Source: Maratus speciosus
Taxonomy: Eukaryota > Arthropoda > Arachnida > Araneae > Salticidae
Assembly (NCBI GenBank): GCA_963932465.1
Contig: OZ010791.1
Span: 618,147,800 to 618,211,799 of the forward strand
Direction of reading: 5' to 3'
Length of the DNA: 64,000 nucleotides
The notes under the pieces were generated by a model. It did no database searches and had not been told where the DNA came from. It worked only from the letters and a program-made list of their open reading frames with translations. Position numbers and translations under genes: made by a program. Of this stretch, positions 34,261-45,712 are shown in pieces (within the stretch, counting starts at the first letter, position 1; each line of letters opens with the position of its first letter).

Positions 34261-34757
34261 AATCCCTAAATTAACTTTTTCATTGGTATTTTTTTAGCTT
34301 CTTTCTTAGCTTTAGCCCCGATTTAACTTTTTTATTTAACTGTAATTCTTGTAATCTTAATTCTAATCTTCTTTAGCTGTTATTCATATCAATTAAGATT
34401 AAATTTTACAGCTTAACCCTTAAGAGGTGATATGATTTATTTTATAACATACGTGGTGAGGTGGGGTGTATGTAACCCCAAAATTTGATTTTTTTATGCA
34501 CTCCACAAAATTTGATGAATTAAGATAAGAAAATTTCGTGTGGATTTTGCATTATTTACTTGTATAAAAACAACTGAAAAAGTACTGTAAATGTACATAC
34601 ATATGTAAATGTACAGTTCATCTAGTAATGTAAAATGGCAATATTTCAGAATTTAAATTTCGTGTTATAAAACAATTACAAAATTTACAAAGTCAATTTT
34701 AGGCTCCCACTATGTAATTAATTTTACGTACTTCTATTTCAGAGAGCATCCCTGTTT
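34261..34757. other. AT-rich intergenic sequence
   Basis: Nothing recognised. Poly-A and poly-T stretches only. Confidence 0.4.
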
Positions 34758-34761
34758 ATTT

Positions 34762-35432
34762 ATTTCTAACACTTTCCAACAAAGTTGAAAAGTGTTTATG
34801 CATTCGGTTTGTCTCTTCATATGGCCGTCTGTCCGTCTGTCCACGCTCTAACTCCCGTAAATGTGCTCGAATTTTCATGCAATTGATAATGCATATTTAG
34901 TGTCACCTAACCATGTTTGGTATTACATATGAAGTATGTGGGATTAATATTTCATTTACAGGGCTACCCAAAAGAATTTCATTACATTATGGTGTTAGGG
35001 GAAAATCGCTTGCAGAGTATTTTAATGACACTACGCTGTTTCAAATGTATTGAAACTGGTATAAATCACTGAATTTCACTACAAGAGGATTACTACAGAA
35101 TAGGGTATTCATAGCATTTGTCGTTCCTTTACAGGGACACACAAAATAAATCGGTTACAATACTGTCTTTGAGTAATAATTGCTGAAGTGCGTTTTCAAT
35201 TTTGGCTTGCGCTTTTAAATTTAACTGTTTTAATCATATACAGTGCTGCTGAAAGTATTCGGATAATTTTCCGAATGTAGATGGGAACAGCTGAAATTGG
35301 GTCTTCAAATGTGTTACGAGTTTCCATAGGGTTGAATTACACATAATATTACAGCTTATTAAACTATGAAGTTTTGTTACATTATTCTGAATGTGTTGGG
35401 AAGTGTTTCATAATCTATGCTTGACGCATGAT
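34762..35432 (-). mobile_element. Helentron-like element, family B, copy 1
   Basis: On the minus strand the 5' end TCATGCGTCAAGCATAGATT leads to GAAACACTTCCCAAC. The 3' hairpin is AACACTTTCCAAC (34768-34780) with GTTGAAAAGTGTT (34784-34796), loop of 3. A GACAGACGGACAGACGG-type microsatellite (complement of 34829-34842) precedes it. At 671 bp it is the shortest of three copies. Confidence 0.7.
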
Positions 35433-35815
35433 TTTTCTTTCTTGTTTACTTCTTTCGGGAGGATAATTTTTCACATTTCTCATAACTTTTATTTACATTA
35501 ATATTATTTTCTTAAAAATTACCAATTAGACACAACAAAATATGTATGAAATTAAATTAATATAATGGAGGTGGTCTGTCATTCATATGACTTTTCAGTT
35601 GTACCCCTTTTTTGCATAGTTCTCTTAAGGGGCTATTTCACTCACGGGAGAACACCGGCTCGGTAATTGTTAATTCTATGAGAGAATTTTTTTTTAATAA
35701 CTTATTTGCATTTCCATATTTATTTTTATTTTATTTATTGATTTATTTATTATTATTTATTTATTTATTTATTTATTTTGAGAGGACACTGGCAGTTTCG
35801 AAAGTGAAAATATCC

Positions 35816-35849
<34 letters not shown>

Positions 35850-36344
35850 CCTGTAAACAAAACTGGAAAAGTACAAAATGTCCTTTATAGAGATCGACCT
35901 TAACTATGCAATGCAAAAAAAAATATTAAAAAATATGGAAATGCAAATGAGACGGGGGGAGTATTTATTAATTACCGCCCGGTGTTGATAGGAGGAGGAC
36001 TTTTGAAGAGACTCTATTCCAAATTTCCGTTCCACTATCATGCAAAGTAAATTCTAAAAATCTTGCACATTGCCACTCCGATCGAGAGCAGCAGGACCGA
36101 ACCTGCGAAGTTTGTCTTCGAGTTATTATCGCATTTGTGGTCATACACTAACCATAAATTTTAATTAAATTTAAATAAAAATAATAAAAAAAACTATTAA
36201 TAATAAGTATAATAATAACAAAAAAGCAGCTTTTATCACGAACATATTTTTTGTGTTGAACGAAATTCACGTCCAACTTGGTTATGCGGGAATTTATAAA
36301 TAAGTATTTCTGTCTGAAAAAGATATTCTTTTATACTTTACGAT
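35433..36344. other. Low-complexity region with a foldback-element fragment
   Basis: It includes (TTAT)n at 35741-35779, (TAA)n at 35816-35848 and, at 35862-35955, a fragment related to LIR-2. The short plus-strand frame at 35612 is low-complexity. Confidence 0.5.
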
Positions 36345-36459
36345 TACAGTGTAACGTCAAAAATCCGGCAACTTCAAAAATCCTGCATCAAAAGCATCTT
36401 CGCCCATTCCCCTTTTAGTTACATTTCCAACTCACGAGAGAAAGAACAAAAAAGAAGAA

Positions 36460-37332
36460 ATCATGCGTCAAGCATAGATTATGAAACACTTTCCAATACA
36501 TTCAGAATAATGTAACAAAACTGCACCGTTTAAAAGTTTTAAATAGTACGTCTAATTCAACCCTATGGAAACGCATAACACATTTCAAATCCCAATGTAA
36601 GCTGTTCCCATCTACAATCGGAAAATTATCCGAATTTTTTAGCAGCCCTGTATATGATATATAGATTTTTATCTATTAACTACATGCATGCCAAAATTGA
36701 GTTCACTTAAGAGATACATATAATACTTCAGTTGAAAATTTTCCTTCAACAATTTCCTCTAATAAGGAGAATGGTACGTGAATACTTTTGTACAACCCTG
36801 TATATGAGGTATATAATTTATGTATGACGAGTAACATACAAAAAAATAATTAAATTTAAAAGCGCTAATCGAATTTTAAACCGTACCCTCCAGCCATTAT
36901 TACTCAAAGACAGTACTGTAACGATTTCTTTTGTGTGTCCCTTGATTAAATGCCTTGATTGATACCCCCTTGAGTAAATGAATAAAAAATGCCATGAATG
37001 CCCTATTCTAACGTGATCGTAGTGAAATTCAGTGATTTATATCAGTTTCAATACATTTGAAATAGCGTCATGTCATTAAGATACGCTGCAAACGACTTTT
37101 CACCATCTACCATAATGTAATTTAATATTTTTGAGTGCCCCTGTAATTGAACTATTGACCCTACATACTTCATATACAATATCAAACATGTTTTGGTAAC
37201 CCTAAATAACCTTTATCAACTGCATGAAAATACGAGTATATTTACTGGAGATAAAGCGTGGACAGAGGGACAGACGGCCAGACAAACCGAATGTATAAAC
37301 ACTTTTCAACTTTGTTGGAAAGTGTTAAAAAT
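36460..37332 (+). mobile_element. Helentron-like element, family B, copy 2
   Basis: It starts TCATGCGTCAAGCATAGATT. AACACTTTCCAA at 36485-36496 matches the complement of the right arm of the 3' hairpin AACACTTTTCAAC-TTT-GTTGGAAAGTGTT (37298-37326, one G-U pair), which is followed by AAAAAT. The microsatellite GACAGAGGGACAGACGGCCA (37261 on) sits just before the hairpin. The small frames across it are not genes. Confidence 0.75.
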
Positions 37333-37613
37333 AGCAATTGTTTACGAATTAAAAACTTCGAGATCGAAAGCGATGGATTAATAGACAGCGAGATTATCGA
37401 GCCTGTGCTAAATAGATCCGCTGACGCTGCTAGCAGCTCAGAAAAACGAGGACGATGAGCCGGGTGAAGAAAAGGTGTCACTAGAAAAAGGCATAAATTT
37501 GACTGGAATATTAATATCTGCTTTAGAGCAAAAAGACTGTATTTCCGAAATCGATATTCTTCATTTGTATAACATCTATTAAAAACTTGTTAAAGCCGAA
37601 AAAATTGAAGCAA
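37333..37613 (+). pseudogene. Tigger/pogo transposase C-terminal fragment
   Basis: One frame reads IDSEIIEPVLNRSADAASSS. After a frameshift the next reads NEDDEPGEEKVSLEKGINLT, ISALEQKDCISEIDILHLYN and, past a stop, KLVKAEKIEAN. The acidic stretch followed by a helix ending at DILHLY and a short lysine-rich tail resembles the C-terminus of Tigger/pogo transposases of the centromere-protein-B-related group. At least one frameshift and one internal TAA make it inactive. Confidence 0.7.
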
Positions 37614-37616
37614 ATA

Positions 37617-38314
37617 CCGGGTGATTCAAAAGTCCGGTACGAAAGTAAAACGCGATGAAAAAAGAAAAAGATCTATGGTTCGGAGAGACATGCGGTTTGC
37701 AGATAAAGGTTCAGCGTGGTATGGGATTTTGTATGGCACCAATAAAAAAATTAGTTCGAAATATCGATAATAGAGGGCGCTATTACAGATAATTGCATGG
37801 AATAATTCCATATAGACGCTTTCAGTCCTGATGTCAGATATGACGTTTTCCTTGAATACTGACTCCAAACAAACAGTTGCTATGCTGTATTTTCTACTTT
37901 TCTTATATATTATAGCTGTATTTTACAGCGATATCGCACATATATGTGTTTTAATACTTTATATGCACTCGTGACATTTTCCACGATTTATATTTAATAA
38001 GAAATGAAACATAGCAACCGTTTGTTTGGAGTCAGTTCCCAAGCAAAACGTCACGGTTGACGTCACACTGAAAGCGTCTATTGCTTACACAACGCAAGAT
38101 TTGGATATAAAAACACTAGGGAATACTGCATGTGCACTTTTTTGTATACAAACCTTACGTCCTGTGAGCAATATATCGAATTATTCCATGGAATTATCTG
38201 TAATAGCGCCCTCTATTATCGAGATTTTGAACTGATTTTTTTGATGGTGCGATACAAAATCCCGTACCACGCTGAATCTTTATCTGCAAACCGCATGTCT
38301 CTCTGACCCATAGG

Positions 38315-38348
<34 letters not shown>

Positions 38349-38386
38349 CGTGTTTTACTTTCACACCGGACTTCTGAATCACCCGG
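37617..38386. mobile_element. Foldback Tc1/mariner-type MITE with 250-bp arms
   Basis: CCGGGTGATTCAAAAGTCCG and CCGGGTGATTCAGAAGTCCG (complement) are bounded by TA (37615-37616 and 38387-38388). The arms stay inverted for more than 200 bp: GCGATATAAA-type spacer, AGAGGGCGCTATTACAGATA, GACTCCAAACAAAC. Frames in both arms mirror each other and do not code. A T run of about 28 bases interrupts the right arm. Confidence 0.85.
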
Positions 38387-38654
38387 TACATGCACGAGAA
38401 GAAATGATTTCCCTGTTTGTTAGACTTTTTTCTTTTTTTCTTTAGAAAATATCAATTAAAGAAAGTTTTTGTTTTAAATATTTAATTTTCTTTTTTTCTC
38501 ACATAAATATCACTTTGCTATGAATTAAATTATGAATAAAGACACCATTAAGAATATCGTAAGTACTTTTAATATTCTTTTAGAAATCCGGAATTTTCAA
38601 AAATCCGGCTTAATCTCGGTCCCGACGATGCCGGATTTTCCAGGTTAAACTGTA

Positions 38655-40375
38655 TTACCTAAAGTGTGTAGGCGGAAAAAATAAATACCAGATACATACG
38701 TGTGGGCGGTTATTCGTGGAAATAGAATAGATTTATGCAAGTTTTCTGAGAATTTCTTTAATGCTTTTCCATGTGATTGAAAAATGTTTTCTTCTCGAGT
38801 TTATGTTTGTCTATTTCGTCATATACTCACTCATTTTGGGGAACTGGGGAGGAGGCAATGGAACGAATTTTGAATGTGTTTGCCTTTGCAGTAGTGAACA
38901 TACACGTAGCACATTGTTGTTATTATTATTATGGATGTACGGAATGGGGGGGGGGGGATGCAGGGGAGACCTACCTAAGTATCTGACAAAAAAGTTTTTG
39001 AAAAAGGAGATAGGTAATGCAAATATAAAAAGCTGTTTCTGATTGTTATTGTACTGCAATTGGTTGCATTTTCATTGTATTTTTTTTTAATTGCAATGTG
39101 TTTTGTTTAAAATATTTTCATGATATTTTATTACAAATGTAAATTGCAATTTGATTTGAGTCAGATTCTTTTCATTCAATAATACGACTTATCATAAAAC
39201 ACTGAATAGCTTCAGTTTTCTATATTTTTTTTATATTAAATAATAAAAGAGTTAAAAAATTCAAGCCCGTTGCCTTTTTTTGGGGGGTGGGGGAGGGGCA
39301 TATCTATAGGTTTTTAGCTACAACGCCTTTCTTTTAAATAAAAATATATGAATAGATCCTTTACAACTTATTTTAAGGGAAACAGCCCTCCCCTTTCATT
39401 GTGCCCATAAACTTGATAAGATTAGGCAATTTTTTTGAAAATAGACCTTTTTCCCCCTAGAACACTAACTGTTTTTCACGGTCGAAGGTAAATACTAACT
39501 TTTTTTCACCCCTCCCCTTAACGAAAATCCTGCTTACAACCATGTTATTATGATCATCATCAACTTGGAATCCCTCTATAGAAAATTAAAATTGTAGTCT
39601 GAATAATATAGACAATATTAAACAAGTAATATGAAAAAAAAATAAGTCATTTCCTACTTAGGTCATCAAAGAAAAAATTAATGTAATCCCTTAATCTAAT
39701 ATTAGTTTTTGTTGCATTAAAATATCTTAATTTGTTGATTTTCTATAAGCAAGTAAATCCTATTGGTTTACAATGGAAATTTGTGGGAATTTGGCGAAAT
39801 ATTAGATATATCGCCAAATTGGCGTCACTTTTGGCAACTCATTTTGGCCGCCAAATTTGGCGATAAACTTGGCGGTATTTGGCGACAGAACAGGGTCCCC
39901 CTTATGGTAACCCCCCTTATAGGTATGGAGATGCATTAAATGCTGTTCAATAACCAATAGCCGCCCTTTTTTCTCTCATATAAAACTAAAACTAATTAAT
40001 TAAATTTAATTAATGAATTAATATTTGAAAAAACTATATTAACATCAAGTGTGATCCACTACAAGTTTAAAAAAAGTATTTGAACTTGAGTGGATGAATA
40101 ATAAGTATTTTATTAACGATTGAAAATTTGAACAAGATATATATAGGGAGAGTATGAACTAATTGTAGGAATTGAAAAACGGAATTAAGTATTGTTTATA
40201 AATCTTTAGTTGATTTTTATTGTGTTTTTCTTTCCCTATCTCCTGGCATATTTGGCATGTTTCTGTTTCTACACCCTCTAGAGATCAAGCCTTCGCATTT
40301 CGTTAGACAGCGAACTAAAGTCGGCGGTTCCTATTATTGCCAAAAACGTAAAAAAATAAAAAAAAAATAAAAACA
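38655..40375. other. AT-rich intergenic sequence
   Basis: No supported gene. A (TTA)n, poly-G segment at 38920-38957 gives spurious frames. TTTGGCG repeats and near-palindromes at 39783-39897 look like the remnant of a hAT MITE of the CAGGGTTG...TTTGGCG type. Confidence 0.45.
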
Positions 40376-40378
40376 TTT
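40352..40378 (-). terminator. Polymerase III T-run terminator of the tRNA
   Basis: Reading on the minus strand, AAATG then TTTTTATTTTTTTTTTATTT follows the tRNA end directly. Confidence 0.7.
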
Positions 40379-40450
40379 CTCCCCGGCGGGGAATCGAACC
40401 CCGGTTTCCCGCGTGACATTCAGGAATACTAACCATTATACCTCCGAGGA
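40379..40450 (-). tRNA. tRNA-Asp (GUC)-like gene, possibly decayed
   Basis: The 72-nt minus-strand sequence starts TCCTCGGAGGTATAATGGTT and has acceptor pairing TCCTCGG with CCGGGGA (one U-G pair), D-arm A box, loop ATGTCAC with anticodon GTC, T arm CCGGG-GTTCGAT-TCCCC-like and B box GGTTCGATTCC. T-rich terminators follow within 10 nt. Compared with canonical metazoan tRNA-Asp, the anticodon stem is CCTGA against GCGGG, with an A-G mismatch at 31-39 and a U-G pair. It may be a pseudogene or a diverged copy. The minus-strand frame over it is not a protein. Confidence 0.8.
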
Positions 40451-40498
40451 CACACAGATTGTTTTTTCCAAAACTTAAACTAAAACAAGAACGTAAAA

Positions 40499-41755
40499 TC
40501 ATGCGTCAAGCATAGATTACGAAACACTTTCCAACAAATTCAGAATACTATAGTAAAACGTTACAGTTTAATAAGGTAAAAATGATGTCTAAATAAACAG
40601 TTTGTAAAATGCATAACACGTTTGAAAACGCAATTTCAGCAATTACAAATCAATAGCCGGAATAATATATGATTTTTTGTTTAACCCTGTATATTATATG
40701 TAGATTAATCATATAATACATAATGCTAAATTTCAGTTAAGTTAGGAAACGCATAGAACAGTTGAAAATGCCCCTTCATCAATTTGCATCATAAAACGAA
40801 AATGTACTTTAGCTATTTTGTGCAGCCCTGTTTATGATCATTAGAGTATATACGTACTAAGTAATATAAAAAAAAGAGTTACATAATTAAACGCATACTA
40901 CAACGGAAAACGCACTTCTAGCAATTATTGTTCATAGATAGTATAGTAACCGAATTATTTTGTGTGTCCCTGTATATGAACGATGAATGTTATGTACACC
41001 CTATTTTATAGTAAGCATCTGAGAGTGCACCACAGATATATATATATATATATCAATTTCAATATGTTTGAAACAGTGTAACATGAACAAAATACACCGC
41101 AAACATTTTTTCCCCAGAGACCATAATGTAACGGAATTCGTTTGAGTGTCCCCGTAAACGAACGATGATTGCTATCCATACTATGTTTTATAGTAAGCCT
41201 TTTATAGTTTACTTCAGAGAGATATATATATAAATTTCAATGTGTTTGAAATTGTGAAACATCATTAAAAACTACCGCAAATGATTTTTCGCCATAGGCC
41301 ATAATCAGGGATGTAGTGGAATGTATACGGGAGTATACGCCGTTTACCTTCTGGATTTTTTAAAGAACCCTCTGTTGTATACCCTCTGTTTCTCAAATAA
41401 AGCATTAGCGTATACCCTAGTTGTGAAAGTTCGTGGCATCAGCGTATACCCTCTGTTTATACCGTATACTCTCTCCTTTTTTTACGATTACAACACTGGC
41501 CATAATGTAACGAAATTCTTTTAAATGTCACTGTAAAAGAACTTTAAATGCTGCACTCTTCATTTTCAATACCAAACGTGCCATAGTAAGTCTCAATAAC
41601 GAATAACACATATCAACTTCATAGCAATTCGACTATATTTATGCAATCGCGAGTTAGGGCACGGTCAGACGGTCAAACAGACGGGCAGACAGGAAAATAG
41701 ACAAACCCAATTAATAAACACTTTTCATCTATGTTGGAAAGTGTTAAAAATTAAG
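40499..41755 (+). mobile_element. Helentron-like element, family B, copy 3
   Basis: It begins TCATGCGTCAAGCATAGATT, with AACACTTTCCAAC shortly after, and ends with hairpin AACACTTTTCA...TGTTGGAAAGTGTT and AAAAAT. A GACGGTCAAACAGACGGGCA microsatellite is at 41667-41692. The core has repeats of about 178 bp (for example AATATGTTTG at 41061 and AATGTGTTTG at 41239). It is interrupted by a hAT MITE at 41306-41498. Its 5' end is only 48 bp from the tRNA-Asp-like gene. Confidence 0.75.
41306..41498. mobile_element. hAT MITE with perfect 8-bp TSD
   Basis: GCCATAAT occurs on both sides (41298-41305 and 41499-41506). The ends CAGGGATGTAGTGG and CAGTGTTGTAATCG (complement) are imperfect inverted repeats with the hAT CAG start. 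The 193-bp body repeats GCGTATACCCT. The insertion is within a Helentron-like element and so is younger than it. The plus-strand frame at 41321 is spurious. Confidence 0.85.
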
Positions 41756-43795
41756 ATCTGGCGGGATGTATTACTACTAGCGCATACGCTATGCCCCAGA
41801 AATGATAAGATTCGTCTATGATGATAAGATGATCAAGATATAAATGATAAGATGTTCGTCTTCCAGATAATTAAAAGATTGATAAAATAATGACTTAGTA
41901 CTAATGTATGATAAAAAGAAAAAAGTAATAAAAGCTAAATCACATTTTGTGTTACAATCAGTGCGGTGAGTAAAAATCAGCGTAAATTTAAGTATCTATC
42001 AGCTTAAACAGAAAGCACAAACAGCCAGATTACATTTAGCATAGAACAATTTCAAATAGTGTGGTTGTTTGTGCTTCTGTTTACTTTAGTCTTTATACTT
42101 CAAATGACTACTTTTTAGAAAGTGTTACATTACCTGCGGAGCCTAGTAGAGTTAGTACATACAAAGGATTTTGTTCGTTTTTCAACTGCTGCTGGTGACT
42201 GGTGCATTATTTTGTGATCAATGCATTTTTGTCATCAATGAAGCACCTGTCAGGTTTGGTGCGTGGTGCCAGGACATCTTTTAGACATATTAAACAATGA
42301 ATTTATTCATTTTTCAAAATCAATGACAGTCAAAGATCCTAAAAACCCAGATTTTTTAATCGAATATATTTTTGTTAATATTTTTATCCCTTTACACAAG
42401 TGAGACTTTGATTAAAATTCAGCAAATTTATCAATTTGTTTATACTTTTCTAACAAAGTATCTTAAATTGTATACTCGTGAAATATAAAAATAGATTTAT
42501 TAATTTCTTTTCCAAAAATTAAAATCAAAAAGGAACTTTACAAGGAAAGCCTTTACAAGAGCACTTTTGAAAAATATGCACAACTTCTTCAGTCAATAAA
42601 TCTGCCCCACCTTTTTTTCTCCAATTTCGAATGGAAAGCTTTTAACATAACGCAATTTCAAGCGAAAGCCTTCACTCTGAAAACTAAATTATTAGAACTG
42701 GAAAAAGTAGTGTGTGAAATAAAAGTATGTGGAAGTGGGGGAAAATATGCATTGAAAAATAAATTTTTAGCAGAATTTTCTTTAAAAAAAATGTCTTTGC
42801 ATCTGCTGTACGTAGGCAGGATGCGTAAAATTTTACCATAAATTTTAAATAAAATATTTCGCCTTATTTAATCGCAGAAAAATAGGACAAGGTGCAATTA
42901 AACTAGGCAACAAGGCGATGCAACAATCTGCGAGTTAAATATTAAATAGAAATTTTCTAATCAGGAATAGTGGCGTCAAACTCTTTGGAAATTCCAAGAA
43001 AAATATACTAACTATGGCTGGGTATTAAAAAAATTATGAAAATCATTCATTAAAAATAGCATTTTTATAAAATTAAGTTTATACGAATAGCATATTTCAT
43101 TATTAATAACAAATAGTATACGCAAGAATTTTTAAAATTTATTTTGAATAATTTTACTACATGTTCATGAGTTGATTATTTAAATCAGTCCGTTTTCAGT
43201 ACCAAAAAACACCGAATATGCATGAAATTCAAAGAATCATAATTCGGTGAGTTTTGGTCGTATAAAAATGGAATTTATTGTGTTTAACTTATTGAAGCCC
43301 CGAGAAAGTTTTTTCTAAATGTAACTTATAGGATGATTATCTATTACTTGTTGACGAAAGTGTTAGCATTTTACTCATAATTTTTATTGTGCTTATTCTG
43401 ACATTCAAATTCGCAATTTTTTAATATCTATATTGTAAGGAAAAACATGTCCGTGAGAAACGTTGATGTCACATCGATGGTGAAATCGACTTAAGCAATC
43501 AAATTTGTTTTTATCAGAAAATTATTAACTTTTAAACATCGTGCAATCTCACTTTTTATACCGTCGTTTAGAGAGAAAATATATTTTCAAATGCAATTTG
43601 TTAGAAAACTATATATCGACTAGTATATAACCCCATCAAAAATGACGGAATGTTGATATGCGTTTCATTTTCATAAGACTTCACACAAACAAACAGAATG
43701 AAGATTTTATTATTGAAGGGTTTTATATTGTAGAAAAGTACATTTTAAAAATGACAAATGATTTCTGCAAGTACAAATGATAAGGATATATATTT
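41756..43795. other. AT-rich intergenic sequence
   Basis: No supported gene. An imperfect inverted repeat, AAACAGAAAGCACAAACAGC (42006 region) with its complement near 42063-42085, forms a hairpin of about 20-bp arms. No other structure was seen. Confidence 0.45.
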
Positions 43796-43930
43796 AAGTA
43801 TTGCGCGGCAGCGCAATACTTATTGCCGAAACGTCAGTGAAGGCTTACTGTGGAGACACGAAAAGTTTTGGTTTCCGTTAGTCTGTCTGTCTGTTCCACG
43901 ATAACTGCCGTAAAAAGCATCCGATTGTCT
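43796..43930 (-). mobile_element. Helentron-like 3' end, family C
   Basis: A perfect 11-bp hairpin AAGTATTGCGC-GGCA-GCGCAATACTT (43796-43821) is followed on the minus strand by AAATAT and preceded by a GACAGACAGACAGACT microsatellite (complement of 43878-43893). This is the same 3' module as families A, B, D and E. No matching 5' subterminal copy was found to the right, so the element is probably truncated. Confidence 0.5.
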
Positions 43931-45706
43931 TAAAATTAAGGATGCATGTTGGTGAAATCCCCGGATTTAGCTGTATAGTTTTTGGTTAAATTTGGTTCAT
44001 TCGTTCGGAATATATAGAAAATTTTATTTTGCGACTTAATGCTTTCCTATAGCAATTCAGACGATTTTTCCATTTTTATTTGTTGAAAAGAAATGGCTCA
44101 TATGATTGAAGGATTTAAATACTAAATTAAGGATGATGAAATTTCCTAATTAGAACCATACATTATTCATATTAGTTTGAAATTTTGTGTATATATTTGT
44201 CAGAGTTTTTAAATTCGGTGTATAACTTTTATGGAGGGATTTTATATATGTGTTTCAATAATATAAAATATTTTTTTTAATATAAATTTTCTTTTTAAGC
44301 ACATATTTAATTGTTTTTATTATGTTTTAACTGTTACCTAGCAGCGAACTACACCTAAAAATATCGTAAATGTGAAACTATGTGTAACTGTTTGAAGTTA
44401 AATCAAAGTCAAAAGGGACGAATTAATGCCTTTATGTCTTTACATATAGATGGAATTTACCACAGAAATAAAGAAAGACTATGTTCTATTTATTTTGTTA
44501 AAATATTTTTCTTTTAAATTAAAAAGTTCATTACTTTCATAAGGAATAAATCGACATTTTGCTATGAAATTTAACAATCATTTTTTTTTTTTTTTTGCCG
44601 TTGCCACAAAAATTCAATCCCGGAATAAAAATTTATCCTAAACAGTTAATTTTGATTTGAAAGATTTTTATGTGCGAGAGGAAAATGAAATAAAAAATAG
44701 ACATGAATACGCCTTCATATTAGAAATAAAGTGAAAATACAAAAAGAAGGTGAATTTGATCTCATATATCAAAAATAAAACAAACACGCTTTGAGGTTGA
44801 AATAAAAGGGGCTTGTGTTATGATATTAATTATTATTATATAAAAAAAAAAATGTTACTAATATCTCATGGTTTATCGTCTGCACACACAATTCTTAATC
44901 GAAAATTGCAATGAAAAAAAAAAAAAAAAAAAAAAAACTTTTGAAAAGCAAATATATAGTAAATATCAAAATTATGCACCGCAAAATTATCGCTGTCGAA
45001 AATGACGTCAGTGTATCGGGAAATAAATATTTTCATCCTTAAAAACCAAGCTTTAACTAGATTGCCTGAAAAAATGTTTTTTGACGGGTGTTACTTCGTA
45101 ATGCCGCCTCATTTCATAAAATATGAATGAAAATTATTTTATTTTTAAAAGGAAATTACTTTTTCGTTCATAAAACCTAAACTTTTAATATAATTGCGTC
45201 AATGTAAATCATTTTCTTTGTTACCAGTATTGAAAAATAAGGCTCGGAAGTGTAAAAAGAAATCTAAGATTTGCGCTAACCATTAGCGCAATCAATAAAA
45301 AGTTACGTATGGAAATTAATAAGACCACGGGTAGTTCAGGGCCCCCCTGAAGAAATCTACTTTGTTATTTAAAAAATATAACAGAATTAACAGCTCATGA
45401 AAATTTAGAAATATCCATCCATAACGTTTTTAATTTAATGCTTCTAATGTCTGAAAACTTCGTATTTTTTATTCTTATAAATAATTACATAATTTGGAAA
45501 CTTTAAATTGCGGTTTGCAGGAAACTGAATATTACCAAAGTGTGTCTAAAAACAAGGACTTGCAGAACTGACGTTGAGGCTCCTGATCTGCAGATTTACT
45601 AGTTTATTTCCAGTGTCACTTCTCAATGTTAATTTAACATGCAAAAGCCTATGGAGATCATAACTTTTTCATTTTTTCTTCCCACCGTTTTGTCCCTGAT
45701 GCCACT
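43931..45706. other. AT-rich region, body of family C or intergenic
   Basis: No gene. A perfect 9-bp hairpin TTGCGCTAA-CCA-TTAGCGCAA near 45274-45294, followed by TCAATAAAAAG, resembles another Helentron-like 3' hairpin but lacks the microsatellite upstream. A poly-A tract is at 44912-44937. Confidence 0.4.
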
Positions 45707-45712
45707 CATTTT

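Larger units (their letters stand above)
36345..38654 (+). mobile_element. Tigger/pogo-type transposon, nested and broken
   Basis: The ends TACAGTGTAACGTCAAAAAT and TACAGTTTAACCTGGAAAAT (complement), both followed by CCGGCA, are inverted, with TA borders. Between them lie a Helentron-like element (36460-37332), a transposase tail (37333-37613), a foldback MITE (37617-38386) and the 3' end. Most of the transposase is missing, lost before or with the first insertion. This gives a relative age: Tigger oldest, both insertions later. Confidence 0.8.

Noticed and set aside
37626..38235. Frames in opposite directions with similar peptides
   Set aside because: These are mirrored arms of a TA-flanked foldback MITE, not a duplicated gene.
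40278..40502. Minus-strand frame of 74 codons
   Set aside because: It translates a tRNA gene and its flanks.
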